Assembly: GCA_031276545.1 (NCBI GenBank)
Contig: JAISMW010000018.1
Span: 1-15,534 of the forward strand
DNA length: 15,534 bases
Origin: Tannerellaceae bacterium
GTDB taxonomy: Bacteria > Bacteroidota > Bacteroidia > Bacteroidales > Tannerellaceae
Direction: 5' to 3'
In this document: positions 7,001 to 15,485 of the stretch, in pieces
Position numbering within the stretch: position 1 is the first letter of the stretch
Layout of the letters: each line of letters begins with the position of its first letter
Notes under the pieces: generated by a model
The model's database searches: none
Told to the model about the DNA's origin: nothing
Seen by the model: the letters and a program-made list of their open reading frames with translations, nothing else
Position numbers and translations under genes: made by a program

Positions 7001-8545
7001 ATGATACAGATATTTACAACGGACAAAGTGAAGGAACTTGATCAGTATACCATTACGCACGAACCTATCGCTCCCGCCGACCTGGTGGAACGGGCGGCCA
7101 CGGCCTTCGTCCGGGAGTTTGTGCGCCGCTATGCGAAGCAAAGCCGCGTGATAGTGTTTGCCGGACAGGGGAACAACGGAGCCGACGCCCTGGCCGTTGC
7201 CCGTCTTCTGAAGGAGGAATCGTTCGCCAGGGTGGAAACCTATCTCTTCAACCCTCCCGCAGGAAGCCTGTCGGCAGTCTGCGAACAGCACAAATGGAAA
7301 TTGATCGAAACGGACAGGGCCTCCCTGGAGGAAGTGACGGCCAAGTTCTCGCCTCCATTGCTGCACGAGCATGATATTGTGATCGACGGGCTGTTTGGCT
7401 CCGGACTGAACCGCCCGCTGACGGGAGGCTTCGCCGCGGTGACGGACTACATCAATCGGTCGGAGGCTACCGTCGTTTCCATCGACCTGCCCTCCGGACT
7501 GTTCGGAGAAGACAATCGGGAGAATACGCCGGAAACGATTATCCGCGCCGACCTGACGCTGACGTTCGGATTCCCCAAGCTGGCTTTCTTCCTCGCCGAA
7601 AACGAAGCCTACACCGGCGTCTGGAAAACCTTGGATATCGGTATCCATCCCGACGGCATTGCGGCAATACCCACGCCCTATCATCAGATGACCGAAGACG
7701 AGGCAGGCAGGATGCTCCCTCGGCGCAAAAAATTTGCGCACAAGGGAATGTTCGGACATGCGCTGCTCATTGCCGGGAGCCGCGGACGGATGGGCGCTTC
7801 GCTGCTTGCCGCCGGAGCCTGCCTGCGCAGCGGGGCCGGATTGCTCACGGTACATACTCCCCTCTGCGGAGAAACCGTCCTGCAGACTGCCTGCCCGGAA
7901 GCGATGCTCAGCCTCGACGCTCATACGGACTGCTTCTCCGCCCTGCCCGATCTCGCCGCTTATACGGCCATCGGCCTGGGGCCGGGACTGGGGCAGCATC
8001 CGCTGTCTGGCGAAGCCCTGCACGCGCTGCTCCGGGAATCGACCGTCCCACTTGTGATCGACGCCGACGCCCTCAACCTCATTGCTTCCCGCAAGGAATG
8101 GACAGACTGCATCCCCCCCGGAAGTATCCTGACGCCCCACCCCAAAGAGTTCGACCGCCTGGCCGGAGCGAGCGATTCTTCCTACGAAAGGCTGATGAAG
8201 GCGCAGGCTTTTGCCGCAGAACACAGGCTGACGCTGGTACTGAAAGGGGCTTATACCGCCACCTGCACGCCCGACGGGAATATTTATTTCAACAGCAGCG
8301 GCAATCCGGGGATGGCTACCGCCGGAAGCGGGGATGTGCTGACGGGCGTTATCCTCGGACTGCTTGCCGTAGGACTTCAGCCGGAGGACGCCGCCAGGAC
8401 GGGCGTCCTGATTCACGGTACGGCCGGCGACCTGGCCGCCGCGTATCAATCGGAAGAAAGTCTGACAGCGGGCGATATCGTCGAAAAGCTGGGGAAGGCA
8501 TTCCGGCAGATCCGGGCAGACGACGCCGGAAGCCCCTGGCTTTAG
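7001..8545 (+). CDS. nnr: bifunctional NAD(P)HX epimerase / ADP-dependent NAD(P)HX dehydratase
   Basis: This 514-residue fused metabolite-repair enzyme restores damaged, hydrated NADH and NADPH. The N-terminal epimerase (YjeF_N) domain spans about 1-220 and shows VFAGQGNNGADALAVARLL (52-70), DGLFGSGLNRPLTG (129-142) and SIDLPSG (160-166), with Asp162 the expected catalytic acid. The C-terminal ribokinase-fold dehydratase spans about 240-505. It shows HKGMFGHALLIAGS (247-260), GLGPGLG (325-331), VIDADALN (352-359), LTPHPKEF (377-384) and the signature NPGMATAGSGDVLTG (435-449). The order matches the E. coli fused protein. The ATG at 7001 was chosen because the family begins MxIxTTDKVKELD. An in-frame upstream ATG at 6908 would run through the hairpin and promoter. 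It converges on the next gene with only 5 bp between the stops, with no terminator visible. Confidence 0.96.
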   Translation: MIQIFTTDKVKELDQYTITHEPIAPADLVERAATAFVREFVRRYAKQSRVIVFAGQGNNGADALAVARLLKEESFARVETYLFNPPAGSLSAVCEQHKWKLIETDRASLEEVTAKFSPPLLHEHDIVIDGLFGSGLNRPLTGGFAAVTDYINRSEATVVSIDLPSGLFGEDNRENTPETIIRADLTLTFGFPKLAFFLAENEAYTGVWKTLDIGIHPDGIAAIPTPYHQMTEDEAGRMLPRRKKFAHKGMFGHALLIAGSRGRMGASLLAAGACLRSGAGLLTVHTPLCGETVLQTACPEAMLSLDAHTDCFSALPDLAAYTAIGLGPGLGQHPLSGEALHALLRESTVPLVIDADALNLIASRKEWTDCIPPGSILTPHPKEFDRLAGASDSSYERLMKAQAFAAEHRLTLVLKGAYTATCTPDGNIYFNSSGNPGMATAGSGDVLTGVILGLLAVGLQPEDAARTGVLIHGTAGDLAAAYQSEESLTAGDIVEKLGKAFRQIRADDAGSPWL

Positions 8546-8550
8546 ATCCG

Positions 8551-9102
8551 TCAGCGCACGGCGAAGAAGGAACTGCGGGCTAGCGCCTGCCGGAAAGCCA
8601 ATACACCTTCGCGGCTGAGTTCCACCTTCAGACTGTCGCCGTCGGGCAGATAGACCACGGCATGGCTGCTGTCTGTATATTGCAGCAGCTTTCGCTCCAG
8701 GCCGGCTGTTTCAAGGCTCCAACTGCGGTCTTCCCCCTTGAATACAAACTTCGCAACCCGGCTTTCGCCTTCCTTCCGGACGATATATCCGGCGGCGGTA
8801 CGTTCTACGGTGCAGACGCCGTCTTTCCCCTCCACCGTCCGGACGCCGCCTTCGGCCAGGGGATTATCGCCCGTCCAGAATTCTATGGAATTGAGCAAGG
8901 CGGCATCCAGGATGAAGGTGATTTCATAGACAGGGATGATCCAGAGGGCGAGGAAGACTACTTCGTTCGCCCATTGATCGCCGAGGGAGCGGTTCCACTC
9001 CAGGACTTTGTGAAACATGGAAAACGATCCCAGGCAGGACGGCAGCAGCATACTGCCGGCCAGGGCTACGGCCAGCATCAGCGAAATACTTTTCTTTTTC
9101 AT
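8551..9102 (-). CDS. DUF3332 family lipoprotein
   Basis: This 183-residue protein has a lipoprotein signal peptide: MKKKSISLML, a hydrophobic stretch, then LLPSC with Cys23 as the probable lipidated residue. A second hydrophobic segment follows (about 47-72), ending in the family hallmark NSIEFWTGDNPL (71-82). This layout, with GSF...WN..LGD.W before the second segment, is that of DUF3332 proteins, common in Bacteroidota and of unknown function. The C-terminal half is hydrophilic and probably periplasmic. The start at 9102 gives a clean signal peptide. In-frame ATGs at 9114 and 9132 would add 4 or 10 residues ahead of it. A 7-bp hairpin lies 22 bp upstream. The protein is probably membrane-anchored by lipid and helix. 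Confidence 0.85.
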   Translation of the reverse strand: MKKKSISLMLAVALAGSMLLPSCLGSFSMFHKVLEWNRSLGDQWANEVVFLALWIIPVYEITFILDAALLNSIEFWTGDNPLAEGGVRTVEGKDGVCTVERTAAGYIVRKEGESRVAKFVFKGEDRSWSLETAGLERKLLQYTDSSHAVVYLPDGDSLKVELSREGVLAFRQALARSSFFAVR

Positions 9103-9416
9103 ACGAATAATCATTTTAAATAGACAGGGCAACGTGCCCTGCCGGTTTTCTGCACTTTATGCAGAGGCAAGATAGGAAGAATTTCCGTACAATCGCCGCA
9201 CGGCGTTCAAAAGGAGAAAGCAAGACGTCGCCGACCGGATGCTGTTCTCTTGCCCCGCGCTGCGCTGCGGCCTCGCGCTACGACCCCGCACTGCGCTTCG
9301 CTTGTACGGGGTTATCGAGAGGGGTACGCCTGCCGGCGTACAGGGGATAATCTGCTGTTCTCTTGCACTGTTCACTGTTCGTTATTCACTGTTCTGTCTT
9401 ATGCCGGCGGCGTTTT
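9103..9416. other. non-coding stretch with small hairpins
   Basis: No gene is supported. Perfect inverted repeats lie at 9125-9141 (CAGGGCA, loop ACG), 9149-9165 (TCTGCA, loop CTTTA) and 9324-9341 (GTACGCC, loop TGCC). A longer pair, ACCCCG (9283-9288) and CGGGGT (9307-9312), frames a GC-rich block at about 9250-9345. Any promoter of the DUF3332 gene must lie here or in the array beyond it, but no TAnnTTTG element was found on the minus strand. Confidence 0.5.
9367..9394. repeat. heptad repeats before the 21-bp array
   Basis: Four exact 7-mers in register: ACTGTTC, ACTGTTC, GTTATTC, ACTGTTC. The 17-mer at 9378-9394 is identical to 238-254. Seven is one third of the 21-bp period of the array that begins 23 bp further on, which may be coincidence. 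Confidence 0.6.
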
Positions 9417-9762
9417 GTCTTAAGACAAAATCAAATTGTCTTAAGACAAAATCAAATTGTCTTAAGACAAAATCAAATTGTCTTAAGACAAAACCGAATT
9501 GTCTTAAGACAAAACCGTTTTGTCTTAAGACAGTATGTCGCCGTCTTAAGACAATGAGCCGCTGTCTTAAGACAAAACCGAATTGTCTTAAGACAAAACC
9601 GAATTGTCTTAAGACAGTAAGTCGTCGTCTTAAGACAATGAGCCGCTGTCTTAAGACAAAACGGTTTTGTCTTAAGACAAAACGCCGCTGTCTTAAGACA
9701 ATTCGGTTTTGTCTTAAGACGAAACGCTGCCGGCTTAAGACGAAACGCTGCTGTATCAGGCC
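9415..9762. repeat. tandem array of GTCTTAAGAC palindromes, period 21 bp
   Basis: The perfect 10-bp palindrome GTCTTAAGAC starts at 9417, 9438, 9459, 9480, 9501, 9522, 9543, 9564, 9585, 9606, 9627, 9648, 9669, 9690 and 9711, exactly every 21 bp. A sixteenth copy at 9732 has one mismatch (GGCTTAAGAC), and a vestige at 9753 keeps only a few bases. Spacers are always 11 bp but vary, for example AAAATCAAATT, AAAACCGAATT, AGTATGTCGCC, AATGAGCCGCT and GAAACGCTGCC. The array ends 8 bp from the stop codon of the SNF2 gene. Because 21 is a multiple of 3, one plus-strand frame stays open across it and would encode CLKTK-x-x repeats. The palindrome is invariant at synonymous positions too, so I do not annotate that frame as a gene. 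Confidence 0.95.
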
Positions 9763-9769
9763 GGAAAGC

Positions 9770-12700
9770 TTAGCGGTCTTTGTCTCTGATTAGTTCGATC
9801 AGATCGTCGAGCGAGAGGCGGACGGCCTGGTCGGCGCCTTCAAAGAGGTATTCGGCCAGGTTGCGCTTGGTTTTGTGCAGTTCGATGATTTTTTCTTCAA
9901 TGGTATGTTCGGCTACCAGGCGGTAGATGGTGACCGGACGTGTCTGCCCCATGCGGTGTGCCCGGTCGGAGGCCTGGTCTTCTATGGCGGGATTCCACCA
10001 GGGATCCAGGTGGATGACGAAGTCGGCTGCCGTGAGATTGAGTCCCAGTCCGCCGGCTTTCAGGCTTATGAGGAAGAGGTCGCCGTGGCCGTTTTGAAAC
10101 ATTTTGACGTTTTGCTCTCTTTCGGCTGCCGGCATGGCGCCGTCCAGATAGCGGTAGGGGATGCCTTGTTTGTCGAGTACTTCCCGGACAATGCTCAGAT
10201 GGGTGACAAACTGACTGAAGACGAGCGCCCGGTGCTTGTTTTCTCTCAGTTCGTCTACGATTTCAAGGAAGGCGCTGAGTTTGGAAGAGGCTATCGGGCT
10301 CTCCGGATCGATGAGCCTGGGGTTGCAGCTTGCCTGCCGGAGGCGGGTGATTTCGGCCAGTACCCGGAGGTGTTTGCTGCCATTGTTCGGAGCGCTTCCG
10401 TTGAGGTTTTCGATGGCCTGCCGGCGGAGGTTTTCGTAGAAGGTTGTTTCCTCGTCGGAGAGTTGTATGCGCTTCACGATTTCGGTTTTCGGAGGCAATT
10501 CGTCCAGTACGGAGGTTTTGGAGCGGCGCAGGAGGAAGGGGCTGATGAGTCTTTTGAGGTGTTTGCGTGTTTTTTCGTCGTCTGCTTTGATGAAAGTATC
10601 GGAAAAATGCTGCATACTGCCCAGCAGTCCCGGATTGATGAAGTGGAAGATGTTCCATATTTCGCCCAGATGGTTCTGCAGGGGTGTTCCGGTGAGGGCT
10701 ATTCGGAAGTCGGCTTTCAACTGCATACTGGCTTTGGAGGTCTTGGTGGTGTAGTTCTTGATGGTATGGGCTTCGTCGAGCACGAGGGTGGCGAAGGGGA
10801 TTTCGGCGAGGAGTTCGATTTCGGACAACATCAGTCCGTAGGAGATGATCAGCAGGTCGCCTGCTTCGAGGGCGTCGAGCTGTTCTTTGCGGTTGCCGGA
10901 GGCGGCCGGGAGTGTTTTAATTTGCAGTGTGGGGGCGAAGCGTTCGGCTTCGTTTATCCAGTTTCCGACGACGGATACGGGGCATACGGCCATGGCCGGT
11001 CCCATCGGCGCGCGGTTGAGCAGGAGCGCCAGGGTCTGGATGGTTTTGCCCAGTCCCATATCGTCGGCCAGACATGCGCCGGCTCCCCATTCGGAAAGTC
11101 GGACGAGCCACCGGAAGCCTTCTTTCTGATAGTCTCTCAGTTCTGCTTCCAGGTGGGCCGGTGGGTCGATGCGGGAGGTCGCGGCGGCGTTTACCCGGTC
11201 GCGGAATTGCTTCCAGAGTTTGTCGGTTTTCACGATGTCGGTTTGCTCAAAGAAATCGTTTAGCGCTATGGAGGCAAATTTGTTGATCTTCACGCCCTGT
11301 TTTCCTACGTCGGCAAAGAGTCTCAGTTCGTCGAGCTGTCGTTTCAGTTCGTAGCTCAGCATCAGAAATTCTCCTTCGTTCAGTTCGATGAAGTGGTTGT
11401 GGCTTTTGGCTGTCAGGTCGAGCAGTTGCGGGAGCGTCAGGACGGTTTGTTCGTCCACTTTCAGTTCTCCCTGGAGGTCGAGCCAGTCGACGCCGCTTTT
11501 CAGTTTGAGGCGAAGGCGGTTGGATTCCGCCGCTCCTCTGATTCGGAAGCGTTCTCCTTCGGGCCATTCCACTACGCATATCTCCTGGTGTTTTTTGAGG
11601 CATTCGAGCAGGAAGAGCGAATCGAGGGGATTGTCGAAGGCAATCAGTTCGTCGCTCATTTCCAGGCCTTCGATGCTTTGAATATCGGCGAGCAGGGTAT
11701 TTTCGTTTTTGAGTTCTTTTTTGAGATCCCTTTTCACCTGCAGCCGGAGGTTGTTTTCGTTTGCGATCAGGACTTTGCCTCCCTTTCCCGGTTTGCAGTA
11801 GGGGGGATGGGTTCCGAAGGGTTTGCAGAACAGTTCCGCTTTCAGTCCGTTTCCCCAGGGCAGCAGTTGGACGCGGATGCGCGAATCGGTCGGGACTTCT
11901 TTTGCCTGTGCCTGCATACTGTCTGAGGTCAGCAGGTCTGAATGGACGTCCAGTCCCTGTGCGCTGAGCGTCCAGAGGAGTTCAATCAGTTTTTCTTTTC
12001 CGCGTTCGGGTACGGTGATGAGGTGCGTTGCAATGATTTGCAGGATTTGCTGTTGCTGGGGGCTGAGACTGAAGACCAGATAGCGCGTGTTGGTTTCCTT
12101 CCGGAGTACAATCTTTTCGACCGGCGCCGGTATATCTGCCGAAAGGACGTATCCTTTTGCGGTTCGGGATACGTTGATAAGCGGCTGTGCGGCGACAAAT
12201 TCGACGGGAATCTCCGTTCGGCCTTCCAGGAAGATATAGGGATGACCGATTAACTGGGGGTAGACTTCGTTCGTAAATTCGTAGAAATCGCCGTAATAAT
12301 CTCTGGTGTGTTTGAGCATCTTGGCGATGAGCAGATCCTGTGGCGTCATTCCCTGGCATTTGCATTCGTAGAAGCTTTTGAGCGCAATGTTCCTTCCTGC
12401 CGTCCATCCTTTTGCCTGGCGTGTTTGCAGCACGGGCTGGATGGTGTTGTTTCGCGGATTGAAGAGATAGACGATTCGGGATTTGCTTTCGCCGTTTTTC
12501 GCTGTTTTGGCGGCAGCGATTTTCAGTCCCATCAGCATATTGAGCGATTTCTCCCAGTCTTCCCGGTGGGTGATGCGCGAAAGAACGGGTTGGTAGGAGA
12601 ACTGTGCGGCGACTTCGTTGAACAGTTCGGAGGAACGCTCGTCGCCGAACCATGATTTCATGGCATAGGCCGCTTCGTAGGCCAGGATGAGATATCCGGA

Positions 12701-13837
12701 GGTTTTGGCTTTCTGCACGACGGTAAAGACGACGTCCGACATCCCGGCCTCCAGGGGGTGTCCGGTCATGTAGTAAATCAGCACGGAGATGAGTCTTATG
12801 TATTCTCCTTCGCCCGTTGTGTTCAGAATGTACCCTTTCAAGACTTCCAGTTCTTTGATTTCCATCTCCTTCATGTTCAATACGTGATAGATGATGGCTG
12901 CAAAGATTGGGAGGGAAGAGCCGTATTCGCTGTTTTTTGCGATCCGCAGCTCCATTTTCCGGAATATGGGGATTGCCGTCTTCTGGTCGATGCTCAGCAG
13001 GGTGGCCAAATAATAGAAGTCCTCGAGAGGCGAGTTGGGTATGAAGGAATCCCGATACATTTTCCGCTGCGCTTTGAGCGCTTTCTCGAAGATGGCGAAG
13101 GCTTCGCCGGTTTCTCCCAGGCTTGCCTTGTGGATGGCTTCCACATTGCTTCGCTGCATGGCATTCTTGTCGGACATGGCAAGCCATTGTTCGAAGCGGC
13201 CGGACTGCAAAAGGATTTCCCGGTCGATAAACGAGGCGTCGACGGCATCCGACGTATGGGAACGCTGCACCGTGTCGCAGAAGCGTTTCATTTCGGGCAG
13301 GGATTCCAGCATGTGTACTTTGGCGTTCATGGCAGAGGCCAGGGCGATGTTCAGCAAATCCGGATTGATGAGGTGGAGCAGGTGTTCGTACTGTTTTTCT
13401 TGAATCAGGATGCTGTAACATCCAATCTTTTCGGACGTCAGATTCAGGGCAAAGGCCTGTTCGTATGCAGTGTAATCGTCGGGAATGTGCAGGAGGGTAT
13501 AGAGGCAGTTCCTGAAATGAGAGAAGGTGTAGAGTTCGTCGTATTCGTTCATGATACGTTTCCATATATGCTTGTAGCCGGAGAGTTCGGGATAGATGTA
13601 CAGCATGAATTCCAGGGAAACGGAGAAATCGTTCCGGTAGCTTTTGGCTTTCCTGAAGAGGGCGAACTTCACTGCTTTCGACAGACATTCCTTCACATGT
13701 TTCTGAGTGACTTTCCTGGGATGGAGTTCCGTGATATGGTATTCCGAAAAGGAGTAGGCTTTCAGGGCGGCCACTTTCAGTATGGTCTTTTCGCTTTCGG
13801 AAAGACCGGTGTAGTAATCAATTTGTTCTTGGGTCAT
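9770..13837 (-). CDS. SNF2-family DNA-dependent ATPase/helicase
   Basis: This 1355-residue protein has a C-terminal SNF2 motor. Motif I is DDMGLGKT (925-932), after the Q-motif-like LRDYQKEGFRWL (900-911). Motif II is DEAH (1021-1024), motif III is TGTPLQN (1049-1055), motif V is SLKAGGLGLNLTAAD (1258-1272) and motif VI is DQASDRAHRMGQTRPV (1287-1302). Such enzymes translocate on double-stranded DNA and remodel protein-DNA complexes. The 890-residue N-terminal part is helical and TPR-like in places (for example 238-275). It shows no SWIM zinc finger (only an isolated CKC at 492-494) and no nuclease or methylase motif. The region 580-860 may be a bacterial SNF2-associated domain. The start MTQEQIDYYTG lies 6 bp after the punA stop. 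The 3' end abuts the 21-bp palindrome array. The cellular role is unknown; transcription recycling, repair or defence are all possible. Confidence 0.93.
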   Translation of the reverse strand: MTQEQIDYYTGLSESEKTILKVAALKAYSFSEYHITELHPRKVTQKHVKECLSKAVKFALFRKAKSYRNDFSVSLEFMLYIYPELSGYKHIWKRIMNEYDELYTFSHFRNCLYTLLHIPDDYTAYEQAFALNLTSEKIGCYSILIQEKQYEHLLHLINPDLLNIALASAMNAKVHMLESLPEMKRFCDTVQRSHTSDAVDASFIDREILLQSGRFEQWLAMSDKNAMQRSNVEAIHKASLGETGEAFAIFEKALKAQRKMYRDSFIPNSPLEDFYYLATLLSIDQKTAIPIFRKMELRIAKNSEYGSSLPIFAAIIYHVLNMKEMEIKELEVLKGYILNTTGEGEYIRLISVLIYYMTGHPLEAGMSDVVFTVVQKAKTSGYLILAYEAAYAMKSWFGDERSSELFNEVAAQFSYQPVLSRITHREDWEKSLNMLMGLKIAAAKTAKNGESKSRIVYLFNPRNNTIQPVLQTRQAKGWTAGRNIALKSFYECKCQGMTPQDLLIAKMLKHTRDYYGDFYEFTNEVYPQLIGHPYIFLEGRTEIPVEFVAAQPLINVSRTAKGYVLSADIPAPVEKIVLRKETNTRYLVFSLSPQQQQILQIIATHLITVPERGKEKLIELLWTLSAQGLDVHSDLLTSDSMQAQAKEVPTDSRIRVQLLPWGNGLKAELFCKPFGTHPPYCKPGKGGKVLIANENNLRLQVKRDLKKELKNENTLLADIQSIEGLEMSDELIAFDNPLDSLFLLECLKKHQEICVVEWPEGERFRIRGAAESNRLRLKLKSGVDWLDLQGELKVDEQTVLTLPQLLDLTAKSHNHFIELNEGEFLMLSYELKRQLDELRLFADVGKQGVKINKFASIALNDFFEQTDIVKTDKLWKQFRDRVNAAATSRIDPPAHLEAELRDYQKEGFRWLVRLSEWGAGACLADDMGLGKTIQTLALLLNRAPMGPAMAVCPVSVVGNWINEAERFAPTLQIKTLPAASGNRKEQLDALEAGDLLIISYGLMLSEIELLAEIPFATLVLDEAHTIKNYTTKTSKASMQLKADFRIALTGTPLQNHLGEIWNIFHFINPGLLGSMQHFSDTFIKADDEKTRKHLKRLISPFLLRRSKTSVLDELPPKTEIVKRIQLSDEETTFYENLRRQAIENLNGSAPNNGSKHLRVLAEITRLRQASCNPRLIDPESPIASSKLSAFLEIVDELRENKHRALVFSQFVTHLSIVREVLDKQGIPYRYLDGAMPAAEREQNVKMFQNGHGDLFLISLKAGGLGLNLTAADFVIHLDPWWNPAIEDQASDRAHRMGQTRPVTIYRLVAEHTIEEKIIELHKTKRNLAEYLFEGADQAVRLSLDDLIELIRDKDR

Positions 13838-13843
13838 TGTCTT

Positions 13844-14707
<864 letters not shown>

Positions 14708-14901
14708 TGAGTCTTATTTTGGAGTGTCTTTAATGATTGCGAAAGTAAGTCTTTTTTTTTGAATACTGCCGGAGAGGACGGTTTTCCTGATTGCCATTTT
14801 TGCACTGCAGGCTATATTTACCGACAAAAGAGGATATGGAATTGATACAAAAGTTTCTTCGGGAGAACCTTCATCCTTTCGATCGAACGAATCTTTCTTC
14901 A
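14708..14901. other. intergenic region upstream of punA
   Basis: The region holds a run of nine T at 14752-14760 and a weak -7-like motif for punA at 14740-14747. On the plus strand a short frame starts with ATG at 14836 (MELIQKFLRENLHPFDRTNL) and runs into the first units of the 42-bp array, stopping at 14967 after 43 codons. This may be the beginning of the decayed repeat gene described in the next entry. No intact gene is supported. Confidence 0.4.
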
Positions 14902-15384
14902 ATTCAAAAATGGGAAAAATTATATTTAAAACTGTTTTCGACAATTCCCAAAATGGATAAAGCATGATCATAACTGTTTTCGACAATTCCCAAAATGGAT
15001 AAAGCACGATCATAATAGTTTTCGATAATTCCTAAAATGGATAAAGCATTATCACAATTATTTTCGATAATTCCTAAAATGGATAAAGTATTATCATAAC
15101 TATTTTATATAATTCCCAAAATGAATAAAGCATGATATTAATTATTTTCGATAATTCCTAAAATGGATAAAACATGATATAAATTATTTTCTACTATTCC
15201 CAAAATAGACAAAGTATTATCACAACTATTTTCGACAATTCCTAAAATGGAAAAGTTATAATAAATATTGTTTTCAATCATTCCTAAAATGAATAAAGTA
15301 TAATATGAACTATTTTCGACTATTCCCAAAATAGAAAATGAATAATCCAACAAGTTTTTGTCCATTCCCAAAATAGATAAAGCC
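14902..15384. repeat. AT-rich tandem array, 42-bp unit, 12 copies
   Basis: Units begin at 14902 (degenerate), 14944, 14986, 15028, 15070, 15112, 15154, 15196, 15238, 15280, 15322 and 15364 (truncated), exactly every 42 bp. The best-kept part is ATTCCYAAAATGGATAAA, followed by a variable stretch and then TTTTCGAYA. Read on the plus strand in the frame of ATG 14836, units spell a 14-residue repeat LFS(T/I)IPK(M/I)DK plus four variable residues (ALSQ in intact units). Many differences are synonymous (CCC/CCT, TCG/TCA/TCT, GAT/GAC), but TGA or TAA codons interrupt most units. This suggests a decayed repeat-protein gene. A purely non-coding spacer array is the alternative. Confidence 0.9.
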
Positions 15385-15485
15385 ATTCCCGCAGTGCAGA
15401 ACGCTCCGTCTCCGAAAAAAAAGGAGCGAACCCCGCCGGATTCACCCCTCCCTTCGCTATGGCAATGCCTTCCAGGCAGATGCCG
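15385..15485. other. spacer between the 42-bp array and the right-edge fragment
   Basis: There is no gene here. The bases CGCTCC and GGAGCG (15410-15427) frame a purine-rich core with eight A, which makes a poor hairpin and not a convincing terminator. Confidence 0.3.

Noticed and set aside
9415..9762. CRISPR array
   Set aside because: The repeat is only 10 bp and the spacers 11 bp, some spacers are identical, and no cas gene is present. It is a phased palindrome array.
14944..15362. Stop-codon recoding (TAA read as Gln) in the 42-bp repeats
   Set aside because: TAA falls at the Gln position in some units, but TAA also appears at Leu and Ser positions, and TGA at the Leu position. Random decay fits better, and the neighbouring genes use normal stop codons.
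14902..15384. CRISPR array or iteron origin
   Set aside because: There are no unique spacers between the units; the whole 42 bp repeats and drifts. No replication initiator gene or origin boxes were seen nearby.
14800..15398. TGCACTGC and GCAGTGCA flanking the 42-bp array as insertion-end repeats
   Set aside because: Eight bases is too short to be significant, the copies are not at the array borders, and no target duplication or transposase was seen.
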